Source: Prinia subflava (Eukaryota; Chordata; Aves; Passeriformes; Cisticolidae). Taken from it: a stretch of 64,000 nt of DNA. The notes under the pieces are model-generated. The model ran no database searches, was not told the origin of the DNA, and was given only the letters and a program-made list of their open reading frames with translations. This document shows positions 34,801 through 48,024 of this stretch, piece by piece (positions within the stretch are counted from its first letter, which is position 1; the number at the start of each line of letters is the position of its first letter). Both the position numbers and the translations under genes were made by a program. The stretch spans positions 63,284,822 through 63,348,821 of the forward strand of contig NC_086250.1 in NCBI RefSeq assembly GCF_021018805.1, in the 5' to 3' direction.

Positions 34801-36655
34801 CAGATCCTGGCATTTGCTCTTCTGCACCAGAGGAGGTCTGAACCTGCAGCACCAGAAATGCAAGTGCCATCCTCAGAAAGCACCACACCAGCATTTCTGA
34901 ACTCTAAGAGTACATAGCCTGGTATTTGATTTTAAATTTCATGGAAAGCAGTCACGTTTTAAAGAGAAATATTTTATTTAAACAGTAGATTTCATATTTA
35001 TTTTGATAGGTGAATTTTGGATGGGCAACAGTCCTAGTTACCCGTGGATACTGAACCAGTGAAGCTTTGTAGGCGTGAAGATACTGATGTTGCAATTCAG
35101 ATTATCCCCCAATGCTGGTAATCACAAAGTAGGTATCAACACTCCTCTGCTATCTTATCTTTGGGGATTCCTTTGCAGCTTGTTGCAATGGGCGTGTGCT
35201 GGTGAAGAGCACAGTACCATGTCTCTTAGCAAAAGGAGTCTGTTTCCTGGCAAAACAGTTTTTCAATAAAGCATATTTTGAATATAAAACACTTACATAA
35301 TAATCAGGTTTCACTTTATTTTGGAATATTAAAGTTTTCTTGGACTGAGATAAAGTGATCAATCTAGATGTAAGAATTTAATTTAACCTGGTGGCTGAAC
35401 AGAGAAAATATCAAGTGTCAAATCCAGTTTGGACCTGCAGCTTTGCAAAGCCTCTGTCCTGAAGCTGTACTTCAAAGTAAATTTTGGCTGAAAGATGGTG
35501 GGCTTTTTTTTTCATGGGAAAGGTGATATTTCACCTATTTTCACCTATTTCTTTTTGCTAAAAGACTCTCAAGGTGCAATTCTACAGTAATAAGCAAATT
35601 AATCAAGCCTAATTTTTTTCTCTTGTGAAGTTTACTGATTGATTCAGCTCTCCTTTCAGTCCCATGACACATGAGGTAAATTGGAGGAGGCAGTAACTCT
35701 ATTAACAAATAAAAGATATAGGGGATGGTCCCTTTAAGTAAAGGATGGTTTACTACCTTAATAAAGACCCATGGTGTGATGCTTCTGCCCTTGAGCACTC
35801 TTTTTCTTCTTTGATGTCTTCTATCTATTTATAAAGTGCTCTGAGATTGCAAGGATGAAGCACTCCATATAAAGTACAAGGTCGTTGTCTGTCTGCATTA
35901 AAAAAAGGAAAGAGAATTTATGTTTTAAAAAGAGGGGGAAAGAATTCAGCAAAGAAATCAGCTTGCCACATTCTAAGATCCGAGAAAACTGATAAAGCTG
36001 ACACACTTTTCCATTACAGCCCAAATTACACACACAGCCTCAAAAAGATTCATCTGGTTTTCTACTCAGAGCAAAAGAACCTGAAAAAATAGAAACTAAA
36101 TCTTAACAATAAAAAAAAAAATCTGAAAGTTGAAATGGATGCAGAACTGTGGGTTCTGGGCTGTAATTACAGTCTAATTCAGGCAAACTGCAATTATACA
36201 TAAATAATAAGTTGAAGTTACACTGCCCTGTGGAGATGAAGTACTGAAACCAATCTCTGCTTTAAGGGAAACTTGCTACGCCAAGGTGGAATAAAACATG
36301 CTGAAACAATTATAAAAATGCTTGGTCTGTGCAGCAGACTTTATTTTATTAAACATGTTTAATGAGATGCACCTACAAATATCTAAGATAATGGTTCTTC
36401 TGGCTGGCATCATGGATTTTTAATTTTAAGGAGTAAATCAAAACACAGAGGATAACTCCAGGATCTGTTCAATACCATGTGACTTTTTGATGCTGTTTCC
36501 AAGGTATGTGAATCCACAGATGCAGGTAACCAAGGTGACCACCAAACCACAGCTGAAATGCAAGGAGTAGATTTATTTCATTACCTTATTAGCAATGCCT
36601 GGTGGCAGAGACACATGGGGACACAGGCTGCTGCAGGCTCAGTTCATCCTAGCAA

Positions 36656-36775
36656 TGTGTGTGTGTGTGAGCCCCTGCCTGCCCCACTGTGTCAAAGGGT
36701 TTCATGACTGTGCACTTTATCACAAGGCTGTGCCTTTATGGTCTCTGAGCCTCTGGTTTCTCTCTCTCTCTCTCC
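36656..36775. repeat. Short TG and TC dinucleotide runs
   Basis: Seven TG units at 36656-36669 and about eight TC units at 36759-36775, separated by non-repetitive DNA. Confidence 0.85.
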
Positions 36776-37351
36776 ATCAGGAGGCCCAAGTGTGTGTGTG
36801 AGAGTGTGTTATCTCTACACAGGAATTCTACTTCTGAAAACAGGGAGAACAACACTAGGCATAGTAACTGGGGTTTCCCCACTCTGACATTTTTAGCATT
36901 CTCAGCTGCAAGGTCACTTGAGTGAATTTACCTCTTTGACATCCTTGTGCTTTCAACCCTTTCCTCCCAACACAAGGTTTTGTTTTGTATTTCTAGCGTA
37001 GACCTACCACTTCTGTGGTGCTCAGGACCTCTTTGGCAGAAGAAAGCTTTGGAGTTTAGGAATCCTAAAAGGGCTGGCAGGAGTCTTGACTTGGCTGAGT
37101 TTCTACAATCAGGCTTTAACCCCTGCTCTGTGTCACTGAGGATGGCAGCACATCCTCGGGGAGGGCTTCATGCTGGATTCTACCTGCCAAGAGGTCCATG
37201 AACCTCCTCCTTCTCTGTTCAGTGTGTCCCCTGGCATTTGGGGCAGTCCAGCTTCAAGAGGGCTTCAAGCACACTGAACTAAGCAGCCCCAGTCCAGCAA
37301 AGCTGCCAAGCCCATCTTTCATTGCCCTGCTGAATTACAAGTGAGTTCAGC

Positions 37352-37580
37352 TGTCGTGTTCGTTTGAGCACAGAGGCCAATGAGACTGTCACACTGCCTG
37401 CCGGGCCGGGTTCGAAAGAGAAGATTAAAAATGACACTCTTTTTTCTTGTGTCACAGATAAGAAGTTTTCAGTTCCTTTATTCTTAGGAGTTTGGGAGCT
37501 GTTTGAGACTGGTTGTTACTAACAAATCCAGTTAGCTGATTATCTGCTGTAAAACCACCCTAATAAATACCAAAGATTTG
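37352..37580 (+). mobile_element. Possible decayed LTR or ERV fragment
   Basis: A local cluster of CpGs (TGTCGTGTTCGTTTGAGC, GCCGGGCCGGGTTCGAAAG) stands out from CpG-poor flanks, and an AATAAA occurs near 37.56 kb. The TG start and late hexamer would fit an LTR, but I found no target duplication or clear CA end. It could also be an isolated CpG patch. Confidence 0.25.
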
Positions 37581-38639
37581 GGAAAAAAAACCCAGCCCCA
37601 AGCCCTTGTGTCATCTTTCTTTGTATTTGAAGTTAGTCATTGGTCCTCTGGCTGACTTATGTATTACATCAAGTAGCAGAAAAGAGTGAATTATCGGACA
37701 TGGTGTTAATTTATTCTTGCCTAACTCTGGGCCCTGCATGAAGGCAGCTATTGCTCTGTACATGGCAGATATTTGATATGGTGTGTGTCTTGCTATTGTG
37801 ACCCTGCAAAGCTTCTGAGGATTAACAAAGAAAGGGTGTAGAAAAATACTGCCTGAAATGTCAAACACAGAAGTGAAATAAAAAGAAATACATAGGAAAA
37901 ATGGGCACATTAGTACCTAAACCTTTTGAGGAACCAGATAATGTAGGTTCAATTTCTAATTCCACTATCAGTTTTTTATGTGACCTTGGGCAAATTATTT
38001 AACTTCCCTCTCACTATTTCGTTTGTGTAAAACTGGAACCAGGCTTTGTCAAAGGAAGGGGAGAGGGGTAAGCCTTATTTCAGCACAGAGATCATCTCAT
38101 GTGGACAATGGAAATATGAATCAATTTCTTTCAAGAAAATAATTTATAATATATGTTCCTCCTGATCTAGTCATACAATATGCAGTGCTTAAATTTTCCC
38201 TCTTTTGCATTGTTGGTCTCATATCTGAATAAAATAGATTGTACTGAAAACTAACTGCCCACATCTCCCTAAAACCATTCACTCAAATGAAAGCAGAGAT
38301 TTGACCTCTTGAAGCATAAAAAATAAGCATTCTACTCAATTTCTTCCCCCATTAAACTGATAGTTTTTCCTAGAATAATTACCTTTGGCAAAGCAATCAT
38401 TTGTTGTAAATCTTCAGAAGCTGTGGCAGAAATTGGATCAGAACAGTGTCTTACACATTTCAACAGCAGCTATAAAAATATTGAGAAGATTAAGGTACAT
38501 CTTTTGTCACCAGTAGACTTTTGCTAGACCTCCCTTGGGCTGACAGAGCTTTTAAACATTTACATGGCCTAGGATTTATATCCTAACAGTGTGCAAGTAA
38601 AAAATTACCCTAATTGGTATCAAAAAGTCTTAGTGGGTG

Positions 38640-38959
38640 TATTATTTTGGAAATCATTTATTTTGCTTCATGCTGAACTGAAATCAAACGTTCTGCCTTG
38701 AAGAACTGCTTCTGTCCCACAGTTTACATACCACGAATAAATATTTAAATCCCTCTTTCCTGTGAGCAGAGCTCAAAGGGGAAAGCTTGGCCACTCTTTA
38801 CGAAGACAGGCGAGATGTGGTGCTGCATGCCAGCTCCTGGGGGCTCCCGAAGAGCTGAGCTCCACCCTGGCCCCACCACGCCGTGCTCAGGGGAGGGCTT
38901 GGTGCCTGCATTGCTCTTGACCTCCTTGCTGTGTATTTCAGGAACACCAGGGATCCGAC
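38640..38959 (-). CDS. Candidate terminal exon, unknown product
   Basis: On the minus strand a pyrimidine-rich acceptor (CATTTTTTGTTTTGCAG) ends at 38960, and an open frame follows for about 70 codons to a TAA at 38745-38747. The frame is open across the acceptor, entering in the second codon position. AATAAA follows at 38662-38657, about 85 bases after the stop, so acceptor, frame, stop and poly(A) signal are in the order of a last exon. The coding part is richer in G, C and CpG than its surroundings. I recognise no domain or family, and no upstream exon was identified. It may be an exon of an unidentified gene, a lncRNA exon, or chance. The coding part is 38745-38959; the 3' end near 38640 is estimated. 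Confidence 0.3.
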
Positions 38960-38960
38960 C

Positions 38961-40887
38961 TGCAAAACAAAAAATGCCTCTGAGCAGAATCGAAGTTATG
39001 ATAAAGAAAACATGCATTTTTGAGCTCTTATAACGTGGCTATCTGGAATATATTGGGGGGGGGGAAGTGTAGGATTATATAATTAAAATTATCTAATATT
39101 GCACATACATAAAGGCATTGAAAAGGGTTACTCAGCTATTTCTGTCACTTCCTAAATTTTCTATGTTTAACTCAACATCTCTGGTTGTATCCTTTACTGT
39201 TCATGAGTAATCTGGGCAGCACATACTCTCTGAATGAACAGATTTTAAAAACATCATTATTCATATTTTTATGAGCAAAATCTCCTTCTCAAGCATCAGT
39301 ATGTACAAAAATTACAGTCATCTGAGTAGTCATGGGAAAGGGACAGGAATGATATGAAATGCAGAAGTTATGCTTTATCTCACCTTTCATAAACTCATTC
39401 ATTCTATCTACAGCTTTTGATTTGTGAGTCTCAGGTCTGTCTAAATACCTATGAATTCAGAGAAAGTACATTCCACTGTTTTCCCAACACTAATAAAAGA
39501 GATATTTTTTATGTGTTCATCACAATGAAAATGTATTACAATTATTTAAACAATCATTTGACAGCCTAGTTCTTTAAAAGGGTTCTTTATCTTAGAAGTT
39601 GTCTTTCAATGTGTCCCTGAATTTTTTAGCACTATGCTCTGATGTGGTACAAGAATAAGGCTGAATTGAAGGCCTTTATTCTAGGAAAATACAGAAGGTA
39701 TTGTCTCCTTTCTGTCCTAACAATTTTTTATATTCCTTTCACATTTAAGGGTCAAGCCCTGAGGAATACTTAAGGTAATGTGCATTACGAATTGCACATG
39801 GCATGCTGACCTATTTTTCAATACACTCTATTTTTTAGATGACAAATCTTTTTCTTTATTTTTTCATGTAAAGTTTGCATCCAGGCAAAGGATACAGCAG
39901 CACTCAGTGATCCAGGCCTATAAGTTATTCTGCTGGGCTCTGCCTTGTTAAATTTACACACACCACATCACCCTCTTGACCTCATTTACCTCTCAAGAAG
40001 CAAGTGCCTGAAGCAAAGGATATTTAGCTTTAAAGCAGTTGTTTTTGCTTCATATGTTTAAACATATTGAATAAAAGTCTCTGTAAAAAGGCTTGTGTCC
40101 CTGCAGTGACTGTTTGATATGTAGAAAACACCAGAAATTATTGTATTCTACTGGAACAGCAAATGGGCAACCTTTGACAAAAACATGAGGAGAAAACAGA
40201 TATGTCAGTTACAAGCATTCCTGCCCTTAACCTTTTGTTCCATTGCTCATAAAGAAAAAAAAAAACCACCACCAACAACTTTTTTAAAGGAGTTAATGTG
40301 CAAGAGTGGCACAGACATGATGGTTTCCTGAAGAGCCTCAATATAGAGGTGGCTGCTGGCAGAGGTCTGCTCCCCCTGGATTGCAGAGGATCTGCTGTAG
40401 GATTTGCAAATTCCTTGAAGAAATGCATTGAACCCCTTTGGCCAGAGAGGGTTTGGTTACATGGACAGGATGCTCAACAGTGCTTCTGCTTGAAAGGGGA
40501 GCAGTACAAATAAACAGAGAGGTGTGGAGCACTGAAATGCAGGTGAACTGCAAAAGAAATGGCACACTTCAAAATAGCTCAGATGAGACACAGCTTATTT
40601 CCCCATCTCAGAATTACTTCAGTCTCGCAGCAACTAGAGGGCTAAAGGCTTCCACCTCCATCAAAGAGATTTAATCAGTCTAAGACATGTGGGCATATAT
40701 ATATAAAAATATAGGTACAGAAAATGTGGTGTCCACAGACGTGGCTTATTTATATAAAAACACAGGTTGCTGGTTCTGTGTGATACCAGTGCTACACCTC
40801 AGCTCAAGGGAGAGACTGACACTGAGACTGAGGTGTGATCCTCCTTCTGGAACTGCTTATTAGATGTCTGCAAAATCATGTAGATTC
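38961..40887. other. Unique AT-rich DNA, no supportable gene
   Basis: Nothing recognisable except a run of ten G residues at 39055-39064. If the minus-strand exon to the left is real, this would be intron. Confidence 0.5.
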
Positions 40888-41395
<508 letters not shown>

Positions 41396-44300
41396 TCTCT
41401 TATTTCCCCTCTGTCCCTCTCTCCGCCCCTTTGTTCCCTCTGACCTCACATTTTGATTTGTATTCAGGGTATCTAAGCCTTTCTCTACATTAATAAAAGC
41501 CAGGGCATTTCATCATAAAAAAAAGAAAAATGAAGTTACATAGAAAAATAGTTATGCACCCTCTAAGGTGAGGCACAAGAACTGAGGCTATAAAAACCAA
41601 TGTAACAATTTGTCCAGCTTAAGAGACAAATCTGGAACTGAAAGTGTGTGTGACTCTCTGCAGTGAATCTGACTTGTACACGTGGTTGGTTTTAGTTGTA
41701 GAGTCAGAATTAAATTGTATCACATTTTTGACAAGGTCTTTGAGGGAACAAAAAAAGTTTTACTTTTAAAGTTTTACTTTTACAGAATTTACTCATATTT
41801 TTACTTAACTTTCTTACTTCCTAAGTATTAATACATCTGCACTATTACTCCACATTAGTTATTCTAGTTTATTGCTGTTGCTGTTTCTGGTTCTTGGTGT
41901 CTAATGCTTAGACATATTTTTTGTGGTTTGAATCTCATGCATATGCACTGCTTGCCTGCAACTAATAATAGTGAGAACCACTGACTCAAGGCTTTTGTAT
42001 TCCTACTCAGTCTGTGCATCATTTGATTTTACTTAGATGAGTTTCACTCAACACTTGAGCTGCTGACACACTTCTGTAACAACACAAACCTTGGCCACCT
42101 TGTAGTGGTTTTATGTTCATTAATTCCTGCTTCCATCACACACCTCCACACCCATCAGACAGCTATGGGAATAATCTGGAAGCAAGGTTTCTGTGACTAA
42201 GAAGAATTTTTGGGGAACATCAGGTCCTGTCACTGAGAGATGAGTGTATATATTCAGTGAGCTGCCAAAACCTCAGGGATTGATTTCACCAAAGGACACT
42301 TTGAGGGAATTTTAGGATCATTTATGATTTAGGATCAGATATGATCATTATTAGAAGCATGACACTTATGCAAACAGCCTGGCTTTGGCCTCAGCCAGCA
42401 TTCACAAAGTGTTTGCCATCAGGAACTGTCTGCCTTTGGCAGTGCTCCTGTTCCATGCACACAAACACACTTTGCCAAGTCCTGGCAGCACCTGCCTTGC
42501 TGGCTGCCACCCACCTACACAAGGGAACAGCAGATTCAGCCTCCTCTCTGGGTTGAGCTGCTGAGTCAGGGTATGTTTCCACTCCTGCCCCCAAACCCAT
42601 CCATGCTGCTATGAACTAATGCTGGGATTTGCTTTTTGTGGCTGTTGGTGATCAGGAAACTCTTCTGAGAAAGGTGATGGTAGAAGTCACTCAACCCTTG
42701 TCCCTCCATCTTAGGCAGATGTTTGTCATACACACTGTGATCCTCAGGTGGACACACAAAAGTCATATTCCCCTGAAACCAGTCTCTGGAATGTCCTTCC
42801 TCAGTTTGGAAGGACATTACTTACTCCTTGTCTTCTCACACCAAGGCATCCTTCTCTTAGAAATTACTTGGTCCAGGTAAGGTGGGAAGGTTGGTGTTGA
42901 GTGTCCCACTCGTCAGCTTTGGGTTTCTTTAGGTCTGCTGCATTCTCAAACCCCCACCTGCATTCCAGCACAAAATACAGGCTCTATGTCTGGCATTTCT
43001 CGACTGCACTCTCATCTAGTGCAGGCTAATTCCCAGATTGGAGAAGAAGAACAAACCACATGCACTCAAATCTAATTCAGTCTTTCACTATTTTCATAAA
43101 ACCAGTGTGTGATTCATGGAATACTAACTACATATTTTCTTTTGCAGCCACTCATTCTATGCTCACTTATGGAAGCAATTTCCACCTAAGACTTGCTTCC
43201 ACAGCAGTGAATTTTCTGGTTTCCCTGTCTGACCCTTTGTTTGTGGTCTCCCAACACCCACCCCTTATAAAACCCAGCTTTAAGAGCTGAAAACACAAAC
43301 TCCTCATGAGCCAGCATCCACTCTTCCACAGTAGAACAATAAAGAAATAGATACATGTTTATTACTGCATTGATGATCTCTCTTCAAGATTCTTTTACAT
43401 TAAATTTTGCACAATTTAGTCTTTTATTGAAACTCAGCTTCATTACATTTATTGTATTTCTTCTAAATATTATTTCTGTTGAAGGAAAGGAGAAAGTGAT
43501 GAGATCATCTGTGTAAAAGTATGACACTCTGGGGATGTCATTATTGCTTTGAGATTAAAAATAACCACAAAGGGAACCAAAATGTTTCATATCCCTACAT
43601 GTGTTTCATCATAGTTTCATTCTGTGGGTCTCACAGTTCCCAAAATCTCCTCTTCCAGGGATAACCAATTATGAACTTTTCAGTGTGTATGAATTACTGC
43701 ATTTCAGGAGCATTTCCAGAGAACAAAAAGCTTCTTGCCCCTTATATAATTTTTACGTGTACTATAATAGCTTTTTTCATGGATTTTTTTCCAAATTTTT
43801 GACCTGAAGTTGGTTATTTTAATAGATGTGTGTCTTTAAGAAGATATGACATTGTTATTTATGTACTAAAATATATTAAAAAGCAAGATTGTTAACAATA
43901 AGATAATGATAATGAGAGGATATTTATTTATTTATTGTAAAGGCAAAAAAGTCTGAATTAAATCTTATTTGAAAGTATTAGTTATTGATGCTGCTGTTGC
44001 TAACGTCTAGCCTACAAAGAGATACAATATTATGCAGTGCACAGGAAGTGATTAAATAAAGGTACAACATATTGGTGTCTCCAGGCTCTGAGCTGGTAGT
44101 GTAGGTTAGAAATAGAACATGAAATGTTGAGGCTGATAATTGCAACCCAGATAATTTTACAGAGAGATTTTTATCCTTCACTATGGCCTCTGTTTTTCAG
44201 CCTGTTTTCTGATGGTTGCCTCAAGTGTATAACACAAATGTGAAGGTGGTCATGAGTCAGTATGAGAGTGGGCTCCTGTCTCTTACAGAGACTTCCCTAA

Positions 44301-46049
44301 CAGGCAAACATATCAGCAAGATCTCACAAGCCTTGAATTTGTGAGTTTTTTAAGGAAATGGCAGGTAGTGACCACTTCAGTACCACAATGATGGAGCAGT
44401 GGTGCTCTGGGGGAAGGTGATCAAAACCCATTCATGATGCAGCAGATGTGTGGAGCAGGTTATGGTAATTACACTGACCTCTCGTGTCTAGCACAGTGAG
44501 GTGAAAATGGCTGTGTGACAATTCAAGGAAACATGAGTGCTTTTCAAGGAAACATGAGTGCTTTCCCAGCACTCTGTGGTTGCAGGCCCAGCACAGAGAT
44601 CAGCTCTGTCCCCAGCACTCTCCCAAATGGGGGCTGCTTTGGCTGGTGACTGCAGTGAGGCTGGAAAGAAAAGGAGAGGATTATTCTATTCACAGACACA
44701 TAACAGTAGACATTTAAATTACTAGGGCTCTTCAACTCCCCTCCAGAGTCCATTTTTGGGGTATTGGGATGGTCTTTGTGCATGCAAGGGTAGTCAACTG
44801 TGATGTGAGGAACCAGGTTAATCAAGACTTACATCACATCTGTATTTCAAAGGCATCTATTGACACTTCCTAATTTAATGGAGTTCAGATTCTTAAACAT
44901 CAAGGTATTAGTATTTTCCAGATTGTGGGTCAAAGATTAAGTCTTATCTTGATTTGTAAAAAACAAATGGATAACACAAACTTCACATACACACTTGGCC
45001 TCTTTCAAAACAAGACATTTCAAAATGTAGATGTGGTGTGTTTCTGAAAACAAGATGTGGTACATGTGTATGTGGTGAAACCTTCAGTAATGCATTTACA
45101 GACGCCAGTAAAGGGTAAACACTTTGTCACTGATGTGAACAGTATACTTTTACAGCTTATTGAAATTCAGGCTTTCATGCTTGTGGGTCTGTACCAGCTG
45201 AGGATCGTCCATGTTTCTATAATTCCATGACTTACTAGTGCCTGTCAGTGATGCTGAGGCTTTTGCGCTGTAGCTGTAGAAATATGGATGCCTGTAAACA
45301 CAAAATATCTGTTCCTTCACATGCTGTTTCAGTCTCACTTTCAAATTATGTCATATTGCAGAATGGCTTAGAAAGATAGCCAAAATTCTGTTATTACTGT
45401 TTGTACCTCATAGTTTTGTTACTGGGGCAACTGGGGACTTTTGCTGTGGAAAGGCTGCTTTCAGACTTTGAGATATTGGCAGTGCTGCACAGACTTATTT
45501 CAATTCTTAAATAATTTGAAAGATGAAACTGTAATTAATAGGTATGCTTTGAGGGAAGGGATGAAATACCTTGATGTAAAAAGCTAGACTAATTACAACA
45601 GCAAATTAACAAAATGGCAGTAAAATGAGCTTCCAAACATTTCAACATAAATAAGATTAACTGTCAGAAGGGAGGAAAATCTGCACAAGCCATTTGGTGG
45701 ACCGAGACTTCAAATGCAAGTTGATGTCTTGAAACTGATGGCTTCTGAAAGACAATGTGAACATTGAAAGAACATGCAGAGTGCCACCTAGATCAAGACC
45801 TGCACTAATCTTTCATGATCCTCTTTCTATGCTTCCTTCCCTCCCCCCCCCACATTTTTTTTTTTCTTTTTATCTGATACTGATTTCTTATGCACCATGA
45901 TGAGTTAAGAACCAAATCTCAAAGCTCAGCTTCCCTCTGATGTGCTTTGACTGTGTGACAGAACAAGAGCAGCAGCTTCAGAGCATCAGAACTGGAGCCC
46001 TAACTTGCTTGTATCACTGAGGTCCAGGCAGATCTCCTGCTGTCCTCAG
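41396..46049. other. Unique AT-rich DNA, no supportable gene
   Basis: No gene or clear transposon was recognised. It includes a 21-bp tandem duplication at 44522 and a short poly-C/poly-T stretch near 45.84-45.87 kb. Confidence 0.5.
44522..44563. repeat. 21-bp tandem duplication
   Basis: TTCAAGGAAACATGAGTGCT occurs at 44522 and again at 44543, two essentially exact copies, suggesting a recent slippage event. Confidence 0.9.
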
Positions 46050-46275
46050 CTGCTGTTGGAGGTCTGCAGAGGGCCATGTGCCAGTGGTCAGACAGAACAG
46101 AACTCTGTGAGGTCCTTCTGGATCTACTGGACTGCCAAAGTCTTTCCCAGGATGCAGACTTGGCACCCACAGTGCAGTTCCCTGCTGATATTTGCCATTA
46201 CTCCAATTGCTGTCTACAGTGGCTTCTCCTTCTCCTTTGGAGGAATGAAATATCAGTACAGAGGAATGAACAGAG
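46050..46275 (+). CDS. Candidate internal exon, unknown product
   Basis: A pyrimidine-rich acceptor (CTCCTGCTGTCCTCAG) ends at 46049 and a good donor (CAGAG|GTGAGG) begins at 46276, giving a 226-nt exon. The frame starting at 46050 is open throughout and contains a hydrophobic segment roughly two-thirds along, then a Gly/Tyr/Met-rich end. A second frame, starting at an ATG at 46076, is also open across most of the exon, which weakens the coding case. I recognise no family. A length of 226 is not a multiple of three, so skipping it would shift frame. It could be a lncRNA exon or coincidence. Confidence 0.2.
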
Positions 46276-47608
46276 GTGAGGGCTTTCACATTTTTCCCAC
46301 ATCCTTTTCTTAATATGTTCCCACAAAAAGTGCCTTGACATTAAATACAGATCCTTTCCTAAGCCACTGTTCAAATTGAGCTAAGTCATAGGTACTTGAG
46401 GGGATAGGAGAAAATAAGGAGTCACCTCATCTCAAATTATTATGAAAAGCAATGTGATAGCATCCTCTTACCCTTGCTGTCTTCAGTATGGCTGCTTCCA
46501 TCACAGCTAGTCACCCCTGGAGTTCCTGCAAAAAACAAACCAGGGAAATAGGCACCTTTAAAGCTGTTACCTGGCCTTTTTTATCTTTATTAGACTGCTT
46601 CAAAAGTGATTCTTTCTCTCCACGAACCAAACAGCCTAAGTGACTGGCTCTATGCCTGGGATGCCTGCATTTAATGAGATGAGTTCCAGTGTTTCTGACA
46701 TTTTTTGGCCACGTAATGAAGACTCTGCTGATGGAACAGAGACAGCAGTACCTGTTTGTCACCCACACTGCCATGAAGCGTTGTGAGCAGGCAGTGGGAG
46801 GAAGAGATCACCTATTTCTGGACCAAAAAGGTATGCCTTACTAGGAAAAGTGCAGTGAGACTTTTATCTTAGTAAGGATGCATAGGAGTGGGGAGAAGTC
46901 AGCCAGCAATGTGTAAACAGAGGGTTTGTATCTCTGTCAGCACCACTCTCACATCTCTCACTTTCTATGCTCATCAGAAAAACCAAATGCCGAGAAGTCA
47001 AAATTGTAGAAAGTTTAACATGCAGCATGAAAATAAACTGAAAGGCTATGAGAAGTTCTCAAAACATTGTTTCCAGAATCAAGATACCTGTTTTACCTGT
47101 TCTTCCCTTACCTGATGCTGTCTCTGAAATACCAAGCTACACTCTTTCTCTCATTTTTGCAGGTTACTCATCAACGAAGTCCTGTTTCTGAGTGTAAGTA
47201 ACAGAAAAGAATGGTTTTTTTGAGGCTTTTATTTTGCAGCTCACAAGCTGGTCCCAGCTGCATGTGAATCACTACCTCCTGGCTGGACATAAGCCATCCA
47301 TGGCTTTGTGAGGAAGGCTTTGTCATCCCTTTAGGGAGGCAGATAGGAGAGAGCCTGCCACTACTTGTAGGCAGGGATTTTCCTGGGATTTAGTCAACCT
47401 TCCAAAAGGTACATCTAGGTTTGTTTTGTCCAAGGTAAAAGTATCCTAGAGAATGCAGAGAAATGCTTGTACTGGTTTTGAAAGCAAAACCAGTGAGATT
47501 CCAAGTCAGAAATACAATGTAATAGAGAGGGAAGAAACAAACAACAAAAAGGTAAAAAGAAAATAAAATAAATGCAGTAGTACAAAGGACTACTGACAGA
47601 GTCAGAAT
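46276..47608. other. Unique DNA, no supportable gene
   Basis: No gene, RNA or repeat recognised between the candidate exon and the solo LTR. Confidence 0.5.
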
Positions 47609-47613
47609 GCAAA
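47609..47613. repeat. Target-site duplication, left copy (GCAAA)
   Basis: GCAAA directly precedes the TG of the solo LTR and recurs at 48020-48024 after its CA. Confidence 0.85.
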
Positions 47614-48019
47614 TGTGACACCCTGTTGGTCAGGGTGTTGGAAGCAGCCCAAAATAAGTCCTCCCAGGGTGACAGAAGTAGAGATGATCCTCAAGAAAAG
47701 GGTCCATTCATCCTCTGGGAATCCAGTGGAAACAGACACCCTTGGTGTTTGGGATTGCTGGTTTATCCCGGTGGAAAGGCCTGGCTCCTCCCACTGTGTG
47801 GAGCATCTCCAATGGGATGAGGTGATGTTATCAGTCATGTGAGAGGCCTTCAATGGCCCATTCACAGGGGATGTCCCTGGGAGGAGGATGGGTGGAGGAA
47901 GAGATAAGGAGGCCCTGCCTTGTCTGGTGTTATCAGGTGTCCATTAACAGAAGGCACCAGCCCTGCTTCCACCCCTAGAGTTACAAGAGATAAAGAACAA
48001 TATCTCCCAACCGGCTTCA
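47614..48019 (+). mobile_element. Solo LTR, ERVL-like
   Basis: A 406-bp block begins TGTGACACCCTGTTGG and ends CCGGCTTCA, bounded by exact 5-bp GCAAA duplications. TG...CA ends with 5-bp duplications are typical of ERVL-class elements. A GATAAA hexamer at 47989-47994 may be its weak poly(A) signal. No second LTR or internal region lies nearby, so the provirus probably collapsed by LTR-LTR recombination. The plus orientation rests on that hexamer and is less certain than the boundaries. Confidence 0.8.
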
Positions 48020-48024
48020 GCAAA
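48020..48024. repeat. Target-site duplication, right copy (GCAAA)
   Basis: Exact copy of the five bases at 47609-47613. Confidence 0.85.

Larger units (their letters stand above)
26946..38639. other. Unique AT-rich DNA, no supportable gene
   Basis: Long stretch without a recognised gene. The longest chance-like frame (33533-34066, plus strand, 177 codons) shows no domain. It also holds the G-rich minisatellite at 31.84 kb, short TG and TC runs at 36.66-36.78 kb and a CpG-bearing patch at 37.35-37.58 kb. Confidence 0.5.

Noticed and set aside
37405..37416. GGGTTCGAAA resembling a tRNA B box
   Set aside because: No A box at the right spacing and no cloverleaf can be folded around it.
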